This document shows positions 55,661 to 63,852 of a DNA stretch of 64,000 bases, piece after piece. Position 1 is the first letter of the stretch; each line of letters opens with the position of its first letter. The stretch is from Nocardia blacklockiae (GTDB lineage Bacteria > Actinomycetota > Actinomycetes > Mycobacteriales > Mycobacteriaceae). The stretch lies in NCBI RefSeq assembly GCF_015477355.1, contig NZ_JADLRJ010000006.1, positions 310,001-374,000 of the forward strand, written 5' to 3'. A program made the translations under genes and the position numbers. The notes below the pieces were generated by a model. The model searched no databases. It was not told the origin of the DNA and saw only the letters and a program-made list of their open reading frames with translations.

Positions 55661-55939
55661 ATGATTCTCGCGGCCGTTCACGACACTCTCCTCGCGCAGC
55701 TCGGGAACCCCACTCCGGAAACCCCGCCCGTCGCAGACAAACTGCTGAAACTAGTCCGCTACTTCACCTGGTTCGTCATCCTGTCCGGTGTGCTCGGCAT
55801 CGTCTACGCGGGCGGCAAGTTCGCGTGGGAGAAGTCGATCGGCGGCGGCGGATCGCCGAAGATGGTGGTGGGGGCCATGATTGGGGGCATCCTCGCCACC
55901 AGCGCCGGCACCATCATGAACGCCGCCATCGGCAGCTGA
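55661..55939 (+). CDS. Small TrbC/VirB2-like membrane protein
   Basis: This 92-residue protein has two hydrophobic helices (LVRYFTWFVILSGVLGIVYAGGKFAW and MVVGAMIGGILATSAGTIMNAAIG) separated by a Gly-rich loop (EKSIGGGGSPK). The size, helix spacing and Gly-rich turn resemble TrbC/VirB2-type pilin-like proteins of type IV secretion systems. No other conjugation gene is nearby, so this is a resemblance rather than proof. The ATG follows AAAGAG. A strong -10 about 85 nt upstream suggests high expression. Confidence 0.6.
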   Translation: MILAAVHDTLLAQLGNPTPETPPVADKLLKLVRYFTWFVILSGVLGIVYAGGKFAWEKSIGGGGSPKMVVGAMIGGILATSAGTIMNAAIGS

Positions 55940-55951
55940 CGTCCGCGGCGT

Positions 55952-57595
55952 TCAATTGCGGCCCGAGGTGATGTAGTAGTACATCGGGTCGACCATGTCC
56001 AGCAGGTGCTGAACTTCGCTGTCGGTGAACCGATTCCGGCGACTGACGGTGATCAGCACGAGATCGTTGATCGCCTCGACGATGCGGTCGAAGCCGGGAT
56101 CCGCCGATTCGACCGCGTCGTCCGGCTCGTCGCCGAGCAGGCTCGATCGCCGCAACCGCGCCCCGGCGCGCGCGGCGTGCTCGCGCAGCACACCGTCCGC
56201 GCCCCGGGTGCTGGTCACCTTGGCCGCGTGCTCGTAGTAGCGGATCGCGGCCGCGATCAGCCCGGCCGGTTGCGGCCGCATCAGCAGGTCGTCCGTGTCG
56301 GCGGGCTTGTCGCGTTCGCCGTCGCCCTGCCGCAGCGCGAGCGCTCGGGCCTTCGCGGTCAGATAGCGCGCGACGAGAATGTCACGGACGGTACCGAATT
56401 CGGCGGTCCGTAGCAGATCCACCGCGGCCTGCTCGTAGTTCTCGGCGGCCGAGAGCACCGCGTCGATGTCGGCCTCCGGGCCGTCGAGCCGCCGGGTGAG
56501 ATCGTCCAGGCGCAGCAGCGCGCGCACATTGCCCTCGTGGCGGGGACGCTCGCCGCCGGTGGCCGGGAAGCACGCCAGCAGCCGCCGGGTCGTCTCGGCC
56601 ACACCGTCGCCGAAGACGGCGGCGAACAGCTCCCGATGCTCCGGGTGCGCGGCATAGGCCATCTCGAGGCGGCGCAACTCCACCACGAGGCCACCGAGTT
56701 CGTCGGCGCGCAGGCTGTCCTGCGGTTCGCGGGCGGCGTCGGGAGCGCACAACTCGATCAACTTGTTCGTGACCGCGCGCATCGCCCGCATCTCGCGCTC
56801 CGGGTCCTCCTCGGCCAGGGCGCGCGCGTGCTCGGCATGGAACCGGGCCAGCGCGCCGTGCAGCTCCCAGCCGAGGACCGAGGCGAACTCCTGCTCGGTC
56901 TCCTTGATCGAGCGGATCCGGCTCAGGGCGGTCGGCTCGTAGTCCGGCCGGCGCGACAGCGCGGTCTCGGCCTCGGCCGCCGCCCGCGCGCAGCGGATGC
57001 CGATCATGCAGTCCAGCCGCGACGCCACATCGACCAGGCGCAGGCCGCGCCGCGCCCAGTCGCGGGCGGCGACGATCGCGTCCCGGTCGCCCCGGCGGCG
57101 CTGCCGCAGTCGGCGCTCGGCCAGCTCGGCCGACCAGTACAGCATGTCGGAGCGGTCGTCGCGGTCCGCGGCGGCGGCGAACTGCTCTTCCAGCTGCGCC
57201 ACTTCGTAGTTCCGGCTGGAGTACCGTGCTTCCAGCCGTCGCACGTCGACGGTGTCGCGGCGAGGTTCGGTGTGGCCCGGTCCGGCGGCCAGCTCGATGA
57301 TCCGGTCGGGCACGGGACGGTTCTCGGCGGTCATCTTGTCGACGACCGCGGCGGCCAGGTCGGCGATGGTCTTGAAGTGCTTCCACATGGTGGCCTTGGG
57401 GATCGGCCCCTCGGTCCCGTCGCGGCGGACGTAGCCGCGCGCCGCCGCGCACACGTCGGCCGTGGTGAGATGCGCGATCGACTCGCCCTCCGCCGTCATG
57501 ACCTGCTCGGCCGCCGTGACGATCATCGCCTTGGTGCGTTCCTCGAGCGCCCGGCCGGTACGCCGCTGGTAGGTCGCGTACGGGCCGCGATGCAT
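55952..57595 (-). CDS. Large TetR-type regulator with a 450-residue helical domain
   Basis: This 547-residue protein begins with a TetR-like helix-turn-helix (ALEERTKAMIVTAAEQVMTAEGESIAHLTTADVCAAARGYVRRDGTEGPIPKATMWKHFKTIADLAAAVV). An insertion separates the two helices of the motif. The remaining 450 residues are helix-rich with repeated acidic and basic helices (for example YWSAELAERRLRQRRRGDRDAIVAARDWARRGLRL), suggestive of TPR-like repeats instead of the normal 130-residue TetR ligand domain. The ATG at 57595 was chosen; GTG at 57610 is possible. It is divergent from the acyl-CoA carboxylase gene across 114 nt, with an inverted repeat at 57629-57646. It has no catalytic motif. Confidence 0.7.
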   Translation of the reverse strand: MHRGPYATYQRRTGRALEERTKAMIVTAAEQVMTAEGESIAHLTTADVCAAARGYVRRDGTEGPIPKATMWKHFKTIADLAAAVVDKMTAENRPVPDRIIELAAGPGHTEPRRDTVDVRRLEARYSSRNYEVAQLEEQFAAAADRDDRSDMLYWSAELAERRLRQRRRGDRDAIVAARDWARRGLRLVDVASRLDCMIGIRCARAAAEAETALSRRPDYEPTALSRIRSIKETEQEFASVLGWELHGALARFHAEHARALAEEDPEREMRAMRAVTNKLIELCAPDAAREPQDSLRADELGGLVVELRRLEMAYAAHPEHRELFAAVFGDGVAETTRRLLACFPATGGERPRHEGNVRALLRLDDLTRRLDGPEADIDAVLSAAENYEQAAVDLLRTAEFGTVRDILVARYLTAKARALALRQGDGERDKPADTDDLLMRPQPAGLIAAAIRYYEHAAKVTSTRGADGVLREHAARAGARLRRSSLLGDEPDDAVESADPGFDRIVEAINDLVLITVSRRNRFTDSEVQHLLDMVDPMYYYITSGRN

Positions 57596-57628
57596 TGCTG
57601 TAGACGACACGGCCGACAGTCTATTGCA

Positions 57629-57646
57629 GTGCACATAGTTGTGAAC
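57629..57646. promoter_or_regulatory. Inverted repeat in divergent promoter
   Basis: GTGCACATAGTTGTGAAC has inverted GTGCAC/GTGAAC arms (5 of 6 matches) with a 6-nt spacer, between the large regulator gene and the carboxylase gene. It is a candidate operator for that regulator. Confidence 0.4.
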
Positions 57647-57708
57647 TCGTCTCTTGCGGCTAATGTCGAGGAACAGCGAACCGAGGGCAATCGAGGGAGG
57701 ACGCATCG

Positions 57709-59255
57709 TTGGAGACGACAGCCGCGAAATTGAAGCTGCTGCAACACAGTCTCGAAGTGGCGCGGGAACCGGCCGGTGCGGCGGGCATCGCCAAACGCGC
57801 CGCGAAGGGCATCCCCAGCCCGCGTGAACGCATCGACATGCTGCTCGATCCCGGCAGCTTCGTCGAGATCGGTGCGCTGATGCGGCAACCCGGCTCCCGC
57901 GACGCGCTGTACGGCGACGGCGTGGTCACCGGGCACGGCACCGTCGACGGGCGTCCGGTCGTGGTGATCGCGCACGACCAGACGGTGTTCGGCGGCTCGG
58001 TCGGCGAGATGTTCGGCCGGAAGGTCGCCGCGGCAATGGATTTCGCCGCCGAGATCGGCTGCCCGTTCGTCGCGATCAACGACTCCGGCGGCGCCCGGGT
58101 GCAGGACGCGGTGACGTCGCTGGCCTGGTACGCGGCGATGAGCCGGCGCCAGCTGGGGGCCTGTCCGGGGTGGTGCCGCAGGTCTCGCTGATGCTCGGCA
58201 AGTGCGCCGCGGGCGCGGTGTACGCGCCGATCAACACCGATGTCCTGATCGCGACCGAATCGGCCTACATGTTCGTGACCGGGCCCGACATCATCCGCGA
58301 GACCACGGGCGAGGAGGTCACCCTCGAGGAACTCGGCGGCGCGTTCAACCAGGCCGAGAACGGCAACATCCACCACGTCGCGCCGGACGAGCGCGCGGCC
58401 TTCGAGTGGGCGCGAAAGTATCTGAGCTACATGCCGTCGAACTGCTTCGAGCAGCCGCCGGTGGTCAACCCGGGCCTGGAGCCCGAGCTCACCGACTCCG
58501 ACCGCGAACTCGATGCGATCATCCCGGACTCCGACCGCGCCGGGTACGACATGTACGACGTGCTGCTGCGGATCTTCGACGACGGCGAGTTCCACGAGGT
58601 CGGCGACGCGGCCGCGCGCAATATGATCACCGGTTTCGCGCGGGTGGACGGTCGCAGCGTAGGTGTGGTGGCGAATCAGCCGCTGGTGCACAGCGGCGCT
58701 ATCGATGCCCGCTGTTCGGACAAGGCGGCCCACTTCATCCGGCTCTGCGACGCATTCAAGATTCCGCTGGTCTTCGTCGTGGACACGCCCGGTGTGCTGC
58801 CCGGCGTCGAGGAGGAGAAGATCGGCGTCATCAAGCGCGGCGGCCGCTTCTTCTACGCGGTGGTGGAGGCGACCGTGCCGATCGTCACCGTCGTGGTACG
58901 CAAGGCCTACGGCGGCGGCTACGCGGTGATGGGCTGCAAGCAGCTCGGCGGCGACATCAACCTCGCCTGGCCGACCGCGCGCATCGCCGTGATGGGCGGT
59001 GAGGCCGCCGTCGGGCTCACCCAGCGCCGGCAGCTCGCCGCGGTGTCCGACGAGGAACGGCCAGTGCTGCGCCAGCAGATGATCGACTTCTACAACGCCA
59101 CCGTCGCCACGCCGTGGATCGCGGCCGAGCGCGGCTACATCGATGCCGTCATCGAGCCGTCCCAGACCCGCCTGGAGATCCGCAAGGCATTGCGGTTGCT
59201 GCGCGACAAGACCGTCACCCACGGGCCGCGCAAGCACCACCTCATGCCACTGTAG
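57709..59255 (+). pseudogene. Acyl-CoA carboxylase carboxyltransferase subunit, frameshifted
   Basis: Two overlapping frames (57709-58191 and 58170-59255) together give a full-length carboxyltransferase beta subunit of about 515 residues, which transfers CO2 from biotin to propionyl- or another acyl-CoA. Frame one ends in [26 protein letters not shown] and then turns into a non-family tail. Frame two resumes at [31 protein letters not shown] and runs to the end through [14 protein letters not shown]-like segments. Adding one G to the five-G run at 58155-58159 restores [13 protein letters not shown]. The start is TTG at 57709 with GGGAGG 9 nt upstream. The break is a real mutation, phase variation at a short G-run, or a sequencing error. 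Confidence 0.85.
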
Positions 59256-60120
59256 GTGCGGCGCTGCGCTGTTGGGGCGCAAGGAATTCCGTGAGCAGGG
59301 GCAGCAGCCGATCGACCCCGTCCACGGGGATGATGTGGCCGCAGTCCGGGAGCACGTGGCCGGTGAGGTCGTCGGTGTGCGGGGCGAGCTGGCGGGCGAG
59401 GGCGTCGCCGACCGGGTGGGCCCCGACCGCCAGAGTCGGTACGCGCAGGCGGGTTTCGGCGACCGCGCGTTCCAGCAGGCGCGCGCTCTCCGGCATGGCG
59501 CGGTAGTGCGCGAAAGCGGCACGCAGCGCGTCGCGGCCGGTGTAGGCGGCGACGAAGGCGTCGCGCAGATCCGGCGGCACTCCGCGCCCCAGCGTGCCGG
59601 CGGTCAGGAACCAGTCGAGGTAGTCGGCCTCGTGGCCGAGAAGGACCCGCTCGGCCAGCCCGGGCACGGCGTGGAAGCCGAACCACCACGGCGGCCCGTC
59701 GCGCAAGAAGTCCTCCGCGCCGGGGAGCCTGCCCAGCAGCGACTCCATGACGATCAGCCGTTCGACCAGGTCGGGACGCCGCAACGCCAGTAGGAAGGCG
59801 GCCGGGGTGGCGAGGTCGATGGCGACGACGGCGGCCCGCCGCTCACCCAGCGCGGCAAGCAGCGCGGCGGCGTCCGTCGCGAGGGTTCCGGCGTCGTAGC
59901 CGCCGTCCGGGCGTTCGGTGCCGCCGAGCCCGCGCAGGTCCGGGGCGATCACCCGGTGCGATCGCGCGAGGGTGCCGATCACCCCGCGCCACAGCTGCCA
60001 GGTATGCGGAAAGCCGTGCAGCAGAAGCACACTCGGCCCCTCCCCGGCGACGGCGACATGGATGTCGATGCCGTTCGCCGTCACCCGCCGCGTCGTGACC
60101 TGTGCTGCCGAGCCGTTCAT
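59242..60120 (-). CDS. Alpha/beta hydrolase with Asp at the nucleophile position
   Basis: This 292-residue protein has the alpha/beta-hydrolase fold with the oxyanion segment [15 protein letters not shown] and [16 protein letters not shown]. The nucleophile elbow reads [12 protein letters not shown], where the Gly-His-Asp-x-Gly of epoxide hydrolases and dehalogenases has become Ala-Ile-Asp-Leu-Ala. The catalytic His lies in [12 protein letters not shown]. An epoxide-hydrolase-like role is the best guess, but the altered elbow may weaken or change activity. It is convergent with the carboxylase (14-nt overlap of the 3' ends) and divergent from the HxlR gene across an operator at 60136-60152. 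Confidence 0.75.
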   Translation of the reverse strand: MNGSAAQVTTRRVTANGIDIHVAVAGEGPSVLLLHGFPHTWQLWRGVIGTLARSHRVIAPDLRGLGGTERPDGGYDAGTLATDAAALLAALGERRAAVVAIDLATPAAFLLALRRPDLVERLIVMESLLGRLPGAEDFLRDGPPWWFGFHAVPGLAERVLLGHEADYLDWFLTAGTLGRGVPPDLRDAFVAAYTGRDALRAAFAHYRAMPESARLLERAVAETRLRVPTLAVGAHPVGDALARQLAPHTDDLTGHVLPDCGHIIPVDGVDRLLPLLTEFLAPQQRSAAPTVA

Positions 60121-60135
60121 GAACCCACCTCATCC

Positions 60136-60152
60136 GGTAACCTTTGGTGACC
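60136..60152. promoter_or_regulatory. HxlR-type operator
   Basis: GGTAACC-TTT-GGTGACC has two GGTNACC arms 10 nt apart, between the divergent hydrolase and HxlR genes. Each arm is itself near-palindromic, which suits a dimeric winged-helix regulator. Confidence 0.5.
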
Positions 60153-60174
60153 ACATGAACATAGGAAACCTACG

Positions 60175-60585
60175 ATGATCGGCAAAGACGGCACTTTCGA
60201 CTCAGGTGGTGAGGTTCAGGTGACCACCCGGCGCGGCGATGTGTTCGATCCGGCGTGCCCGACGCGGCGGCTGCTCGACCGGATCGGGACCAAGTGGGTC
60301 TCGATGGTGGTGAAGCTGCTCGCCGAGGCCGAGCCCGAGGAGCTGCGCTTCGCCGAACTGCGCCGCCGCATGCCCGGGGTGTCACAGAAGATGCTGTCGG
60401 TGACCCTTCAGAACCTCACCCGCGACGGTCTGGTGGCGCGCCGCGTCGAGCCGACCGTCCCGCCCAGGGTGCACTACCGGCTCACCGAACTCGGCCGCTC
60501 CCTGGAGGTTCCGCTCGCGGCCCTGCGCGTCTGGGCCGAGGAGCACATGGCGGCGATCGACAGTTCCGTCACCAGCGGAGATTGA
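60175..60585 (+). CDS. HxlR family winged-helix regulator
   Basis: This 136-residue regulator fits the HxlR family: CPTRRLLDRIGTKWVSMVVKLLAEAEPEELRFAELRRRMPGVSQKMLSVTLQNLTRDGLVARRVEPTVPPRVHYRLTELG. The N-terminal cysteine before the first helix (DPACPTRR) is a common redox-sensing position in this family. It is divergent from the alpha/beta hydrolase across a GGTNACC pair, so it probably regulates that gene in response to an electrophile or oxidant. Its 3' end overlaps the convergent secreted-protein gene by 17 nt. Confidence 0.87.
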   Translation: MIGKDGTFDSGGEVQVTTRRGDVFDPACPTRRLLDRIGTKWVSMVVKLLAEAEPEELRFAELRRRMPGVSQKMLSVTLQNLTRDGLVARRVEPTVPPRVHYRLTELGRSLEVPLAALRVWAEEHMAAIDSSVTSGD

Positions 60586-61066
60586 CGCCGCGGGCGAACA
60601 GGAAGCCGTGGCCCGTGGTGGTGTTGGTGCAGGTGGCGCGCTGGTCGCGGGTGGCGCACGCGAAATCGCCCACGGTGAGGGTGGTTTCGTCGGGCAGCAC
60701 GTAGGCCGGGTGGGCTCCGGTGAAGACGCCCTCCTTCAGGCAGACCAGCTCGGCTGCGGTGTAGCCGAGTGTCATGGTCGGTTCGGTGGGCTGGTCGGTG
60801 CCGTTGGGCGCGCAGCCGGTGCGGTTGCGTTCGTGGGAGGCGAGCTGCTGGCAACCCGCGGTCACCGGCGGATCGGCCAGCGGCGTGTCCTGGATTCCGC
60901 AGCCGACGCTGCCGTCCTCCGTGGTGAAGTAGTAGCCGTCGTCGCGGCGGTAGTGCTCCGGGTCGGCCACGGCGGCGGCCGCCGCGGAACTCGCGAAAAG
61001 CGTTGTGCTGATCAACATTCCGAACATGGACAGTGCAACGGCACCGGCCGGGACGTGCGCACGCAA
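60569..61066 (-). CDS. Secreted hypothetical protein
   Basis: This 165-residue protein has a signal peptide (AGAVALSMFGMLISTTLFASSAAAAA, cut near residue 35) and a mature part with six cysteines (VGCGIQD, AGCQQL, TGCAPN, LVCLKEG, FACAT, ATCTNT), which may form three disulfides. A GYYFTTEDGSVGC segment resembles small actinobacterial secreted proteins of unknown function. The start is TTG at 61066; other starts are possible. The gene overlaps the HxlR gene by 17 nt at the 3' end. No enzymatic motif is seen. Confidence 0.7.
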   Translation of the reverse strand: MRAHVPAGAVALSMFGMLISTTLFASSAAAAAVADPEHYRRDDGYYFTTEDGSVGCGIQDTPLADPPVTAGCQQLASHERNRTGCAPNGTDQPTEPTMTLGYTAAELVCLKEGVFTGAHPAYVLPDETTLTVGDFACATRDQRATCTNTTTGHGFLFARGVNLRW

Positions 61067-61310
61067 TGGGTACCCCCTGAATTCGGCCCTGCTCCGGCAT
61101 TCGCGGACAGCGTACCGGCCGCCGGTCGTCGCGGGCGAATCGCCTAGGGGTTATCGCGAACAGCCAGCTACCGAGGGTCGCGGTGCGCGGCGCGGGACGG
61201 CGGCGCGGACCGGTACGGTCCGGCCTGCGATCCCGGGCCCGCTCGCCTTCCGTGACGGTCGGTGGCGTGTCCGGCGTGAGGGTCGCGAAACAGTTACCCG
61301 GACAAGCGAT

Positions 61311-61736
61311 TCAGCCCCGGTACGACCAGCCGATAAGGGTCTCGACAGCGATGTGAATGACCGGACCCTGCGGCGAATTACCTTGATATTGCGGGTATTT
61401 GGCGATCAGCCAGGCCACCGGCTCGACGCGGTCCGGTGCCGCGGTGCGGATCCGCGCGGTGCCGTCCACCCGCACCCACCACAGGTGCGACCATTCCTCG
61501 TCGTATTCGTCGGCGAGCAGCGAAACCCGGTCGTGGGCCGCGATATTGCGCAGCCGCCGCAGGTTCGTCGTGGTCTTCGGCTTGTGGTCGATCGCGATTA
61601 CCACGGCCCGCCCGTCCGGCGACACGGCGAAGGTGACCGGCACCAGATGCGGCTGTCCGTCCGCGCTCACCGTGGCGAGACGCGCGACCCGCGCCGCCCG
61701 CAGCCGCCGCAGCGCCTCCTGCTCGTCCAGCCGCAT
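61311..61736 (-). CDS. PPOX class F420-dependent oxidoreductase (TIGR03668-like)
   Basis: This 141-residue protein has the split-barrel fold of F420-dependent PPOX enzymes: ARVARLATVSADGQPHLVPVTFAVSPDGRAVVIAIDHKPK, then RRLRNIAAHDRVSLLADEYDEEWSHLWWVRVDGTARI, which matches the TIGR03668 subgroup. It probably uses reduced F420 to reduce a small cyclic or quinone-like compound. The ATG at 61736 follows its SnoaL-like neighbour by 9 nt, so the two are cotranscribed. Confidence 0.85.
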   Translation of the reverse strand: MRLDEQEALRRLRAARVARLATVSADGQPHLVPVTFAVSPDGRAVVIAIDHKPKTTTNLRRLRNIAAHDRVSLLADEYDEEWSHLWWVRVDGTARIRTAAPDRVEPVAWLIAKYPQYQGNSPQGPVIHIAVETLIGWSYRG

Positions 61737-61745
61737 CGGCCCGGC

Positions 61746-62162
61746 TCAGGCGTCGGCCGACTCGCGTCGGATCTGTTCGGCGGCTTCCTGCCGGATGCGC
61801 TCGAACTGCGCGCCCATCGCCTCCGCCACGGCGTTCGCCGCCGAGAGCGGCCGCACCATCACCATCAGCTCGGCCACCTCGCCCGCGTCGTTCAGTCGCA
61901 CGAAATCGCAACCGGTGAGCCGCTTTCCGCCCACGGTCGCCTCGAAAACCAGGGCGGCGTCGCGGCCGTCCGGGTCCGCGATCTCGCGCACGTACCGGAA
62001 ATCCTCGAAGACCCGCAGCACGCCGCGGATGATCGCCGCGGTGATGGCCTTGCCCGGATAGGGCCGGAACGCCACCGGGCTGATGAACACCACGTCGTCG
62101 GCCAGTTGCGCCTCTATCGCCGCCGCGTCCTGCGATTCCACGGCCTGCCGGAACGAATGCAT
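61746..62162 (-). CDS. SnoaL-like NTF2-fold protein
   Basis: This 138-residue protein has an NTF2-like fold: FRQAVESQDAAAIEAQLADDVVFISPVAFRPYPGKAITAAIIRGVLRVFEDFRYVREIADPDGRDAALVFEATVGGKRLTGCDFVRL. Such proteins often isomerise or hydrolyse small ring compounds, and here it is paired with an F420-dependent enzyme. The ATG at 62162 is the only good start. The operon is probably the two genes only. The ligand is unknown. Confidence 0.75.
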   Translation of the reverse strand: MHSFRQAVESQDAAAIEAQLADDVVFISPVAFRPYPGKAITAAIIRGVLRVFEDFRYVREIADPDGRDAALVFEATVGGKRLTGCDFVRLNDAGEVAELMVMVRPLSAANAVAEAMGAQFERIRQEAAEQIRRESADA

Positions 62163-62229
62163 CTCGACCTCACATATGCAACTGGGTGAATAGGGTCAGT
62201 CGCATACTAGTGGCTCGGTGCGGAACCGA

Positions 62230-62514
62230 TCATTCGGCGAAGGCGCCCAGCACCGGCTGCCACTCCACGGCGCGCTTGGCGTCGATCAGGTCCAGCCGCG
62301 CGAACGGGTCCTCGGCCAGCAGCTTCGCCAGCGCCTCGGCGTCGTCGGCGCGGAACAGCAGCAGGGCGCCCGAACCGTCCGGGTAGGGGCCCGTGGACAG
62401 CACCGTGCCCTGGTCGACCAGACCGGACAGCCACGCCCGATGCTCGGGCCGGTGCTCGTCGCGCGCGGGCACGGTGGCTGCGGAGTAGGTGTAGTGGACG
62501 GCGAAGATCGGCAC
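62230..62514 (-). CDS. YciI family protein
   Basis: This 94-residue protein is a YciI-like ferredoxin-fold domain: MPIFAVHYTYSAATVPARDEHRPEHRAWLSGLVDQGTVLSTGPYPDGSGALLLFRADDAEALAKLLAEDPFARLDLIDAKRAVEW. The conserved His (REHRAWL-like) and the SGP motif before the acidic loop are present. Mycobacteria carry a YciI gene near argA. Its function is unclear; members may dehydrate or dehalogenate small ring compounds. The argA-like gene is 16 nt upstream on the same strand, so the two are in one operon. Confidence 0.85.
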   Translation of the reverse strand: MPIFAVHYTYSAATVPARDEHRPEHRAWLSGLVDQGTVLSTGPYPDGSGALLLFRADDAEALAKLLAEDPFARLDLIDAKRAVEWQPVLGAFAE

Positions 62515-62530
62515 GGGGGCTCCGGAGGTC

Positions 62531-63076
62531 TCAGAGGGTCAGCAGCATTCGAGTATTGCCGAGGGTGTTCGGCTTGACGTAGCTGAGGTCGAGGAACTCC
62601 GCGACACCGGTGTCGTAGGATCGGCACATCTCGGCGAACACCTCCGCGGTCACCGGGGTGCCGTCGATCTCGGCGAAACCGTGCCGCTCGAAGAAGTCCA
62701 CCTCGAAGGTGAGCACGAACAGCCGCCGCAACTCCAGTTCGCGCGCGGTTGCGACGAGCTTGTCGACGATCAGCCCGCCGATGCCCTTGCCCTTCACGCT
62801 CGGATGCACCGCGACCGTGCGCACCTCGCCCAGGTCGGCCCACAGCACGTGCAGCGCGCCGCAGCCCACCACCCGGCCGTCCAGCTCGGCCACCCAGAAC
62901 TCCTGCACCGCCTCGTAGAGGGTGACGAGATTCTTCTCCAGCAGGATCTTGCCGGCGTAGACGTCGACCAGGGTCTTGATGTCGGGGACGTCCGAGGTCC
63001 GGGCGCGGCGCACGATCGGACGGCGCGTCGCCGCCGCGTCGCCGATCGAATCACTGTGCGAGGCCCGTGTTGTCAT
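62531..63076 (-). CDS. argA: N-acetylglutamate synthase (ArgA-type GNAT)
   Basis: This 181-residue GNAT enzyme acetylates glutamate at the first step of arginine synthesis. The acetyl-CoA loop is VHPSVKGKGIGGLIVDKLV, preceded by AELDGRVVGCGALHVLWADLGEVRTVAV, a pattern close to mycobacterial ArgA. Its place next to pgsA, YciI and ftsK matches mycobacteria. The ATG at 63076 fits the family length; a GTG further upstream would add a basic tail of no known role. It is divergent from pgsA across 116 nt. Confidence 0.9.
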   Translation of the reverse strand: MTTRASHSDSIGDAAATRRPIVRRARTSDVPDIKTLVDVYAGKILLEKNLVTLYEAVQEFWVAELDGRVVGCGALHVLWADLGEVRTVAVHPSVKGKGIGGLIVDKLVATARELELRRLFVLTFEVDFFERHGFAEIDGTPVTAEVFAEMCRSYDTGVAEFLDLSYVKPNTLGNTRMLLTL

Positions 63077-63192
63077 GGGGTGCACAGTAGTCGGCTGGAC
63101 AACCGATAGTCTGGTGGAGTGCCGCACCGCCAGCCCGTCCCGACGCCCCGCTCTCGCGGGTCGCGCCGCGGCGTGCGTGGGTGGGGGTGCCG

Positions 63193-63852
63193 GTGAGCGT
63201 GCAGAGCGACGACATGGACAGCGCCTGGGTCGACACGGCTCGCGCGCGCCCGAATCTGGCGCCCGTCCCGGCCCGCACCGTCGAGCCCTCGGCGGTGCCG
63301 CTGATGAACATCGCCAACATTCTGACGGTGCTGCGGATCCTCATCGTGCCGCTGTTCCTGCTGGCGCTGTTCGCCGCCGGCGGGCACGACGCCGGCTGGC
63401 GGATCGCGGCGACGGTCCTGTTCGGGGTCGCGGCCGTCACCGACCGCGTCGACGGGCAGCTGGCCCGCAAGTACGGCCTGGTCACCGACTTCGGCAAACT
63501 GGCCGACCCCATCGCCGACAAGGCGCTGATCGGGTCGGCGCTGATCGGGCTGTCGGCGCTGGGCGATCTGGCCTGGTGGATCACGCTGGTCATCTGCGCC
63601 CGCGAGATCGGGGTGACGCTGCTGCGGCTGGCGGTGGTCCGGCGCGGCGTGATCCCGGCCGGGCGCGGCGGCAAGTTGAAGACCTTGGTGCAGTCGCTGG
63701 CCATCGGGGTGATGCTGCTGCCGCTGTCGGGCGCGTTCCAGACCGCGGGCCTGCTGCTGATGTACGTCGCGGTCGCGCTGACGGTGATCACCGGCCTGGA
63801 TTACGTGGTGCAGGCGGCCCGGCTCCGGTTCGGGCCGGTCCGGCGGCCGTGA
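63193..63852 (+). CDS. pgsA: CDP-alcohol phosphatidyltransferase (phosphatidylglycerophosphate synthase)
   Basis: This 219-residue membrane enzyme transfers phosphatidyl groups from CDP-diacylglycerol to an alcohol, most likely glycerol-3-phosphate. The motif DRVDGQLARKYGLVTDFGKLADPIAD carries the DG-x2-AR-x8-G-x3-D-x3-D residues of the family intact. Several helices follow (ALIGSALIGLSALGDLAWWITLVIC, TLVQSLAIGVMLLPL). Starts GTG at 63181, 63187 and 63193 are close together; 63193 was chosen but is uncertain. Its stop overlaps the cinA GTG (GTGA), so the two are coupled. Confidence 0.9.
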   Translation: MSVQSDDMDSAWVDTARARPNLAPVPARTVEPSAVPLMNIANILTVLRILIVPLFLLALFAAGGHDAGWRIAATVLFGVAAVTDRVDGQLARKYGLVTDFGKLADPIADKALIGSALIGLSALGDLAWWITLVICAREIGVTLLRLAVVRRGVIPAGRGGKLKTLVQSLAIGVMLLPLSGAFQTAGLLLMYVAVALTVITGLDYVVQAARLRFGPVRRP

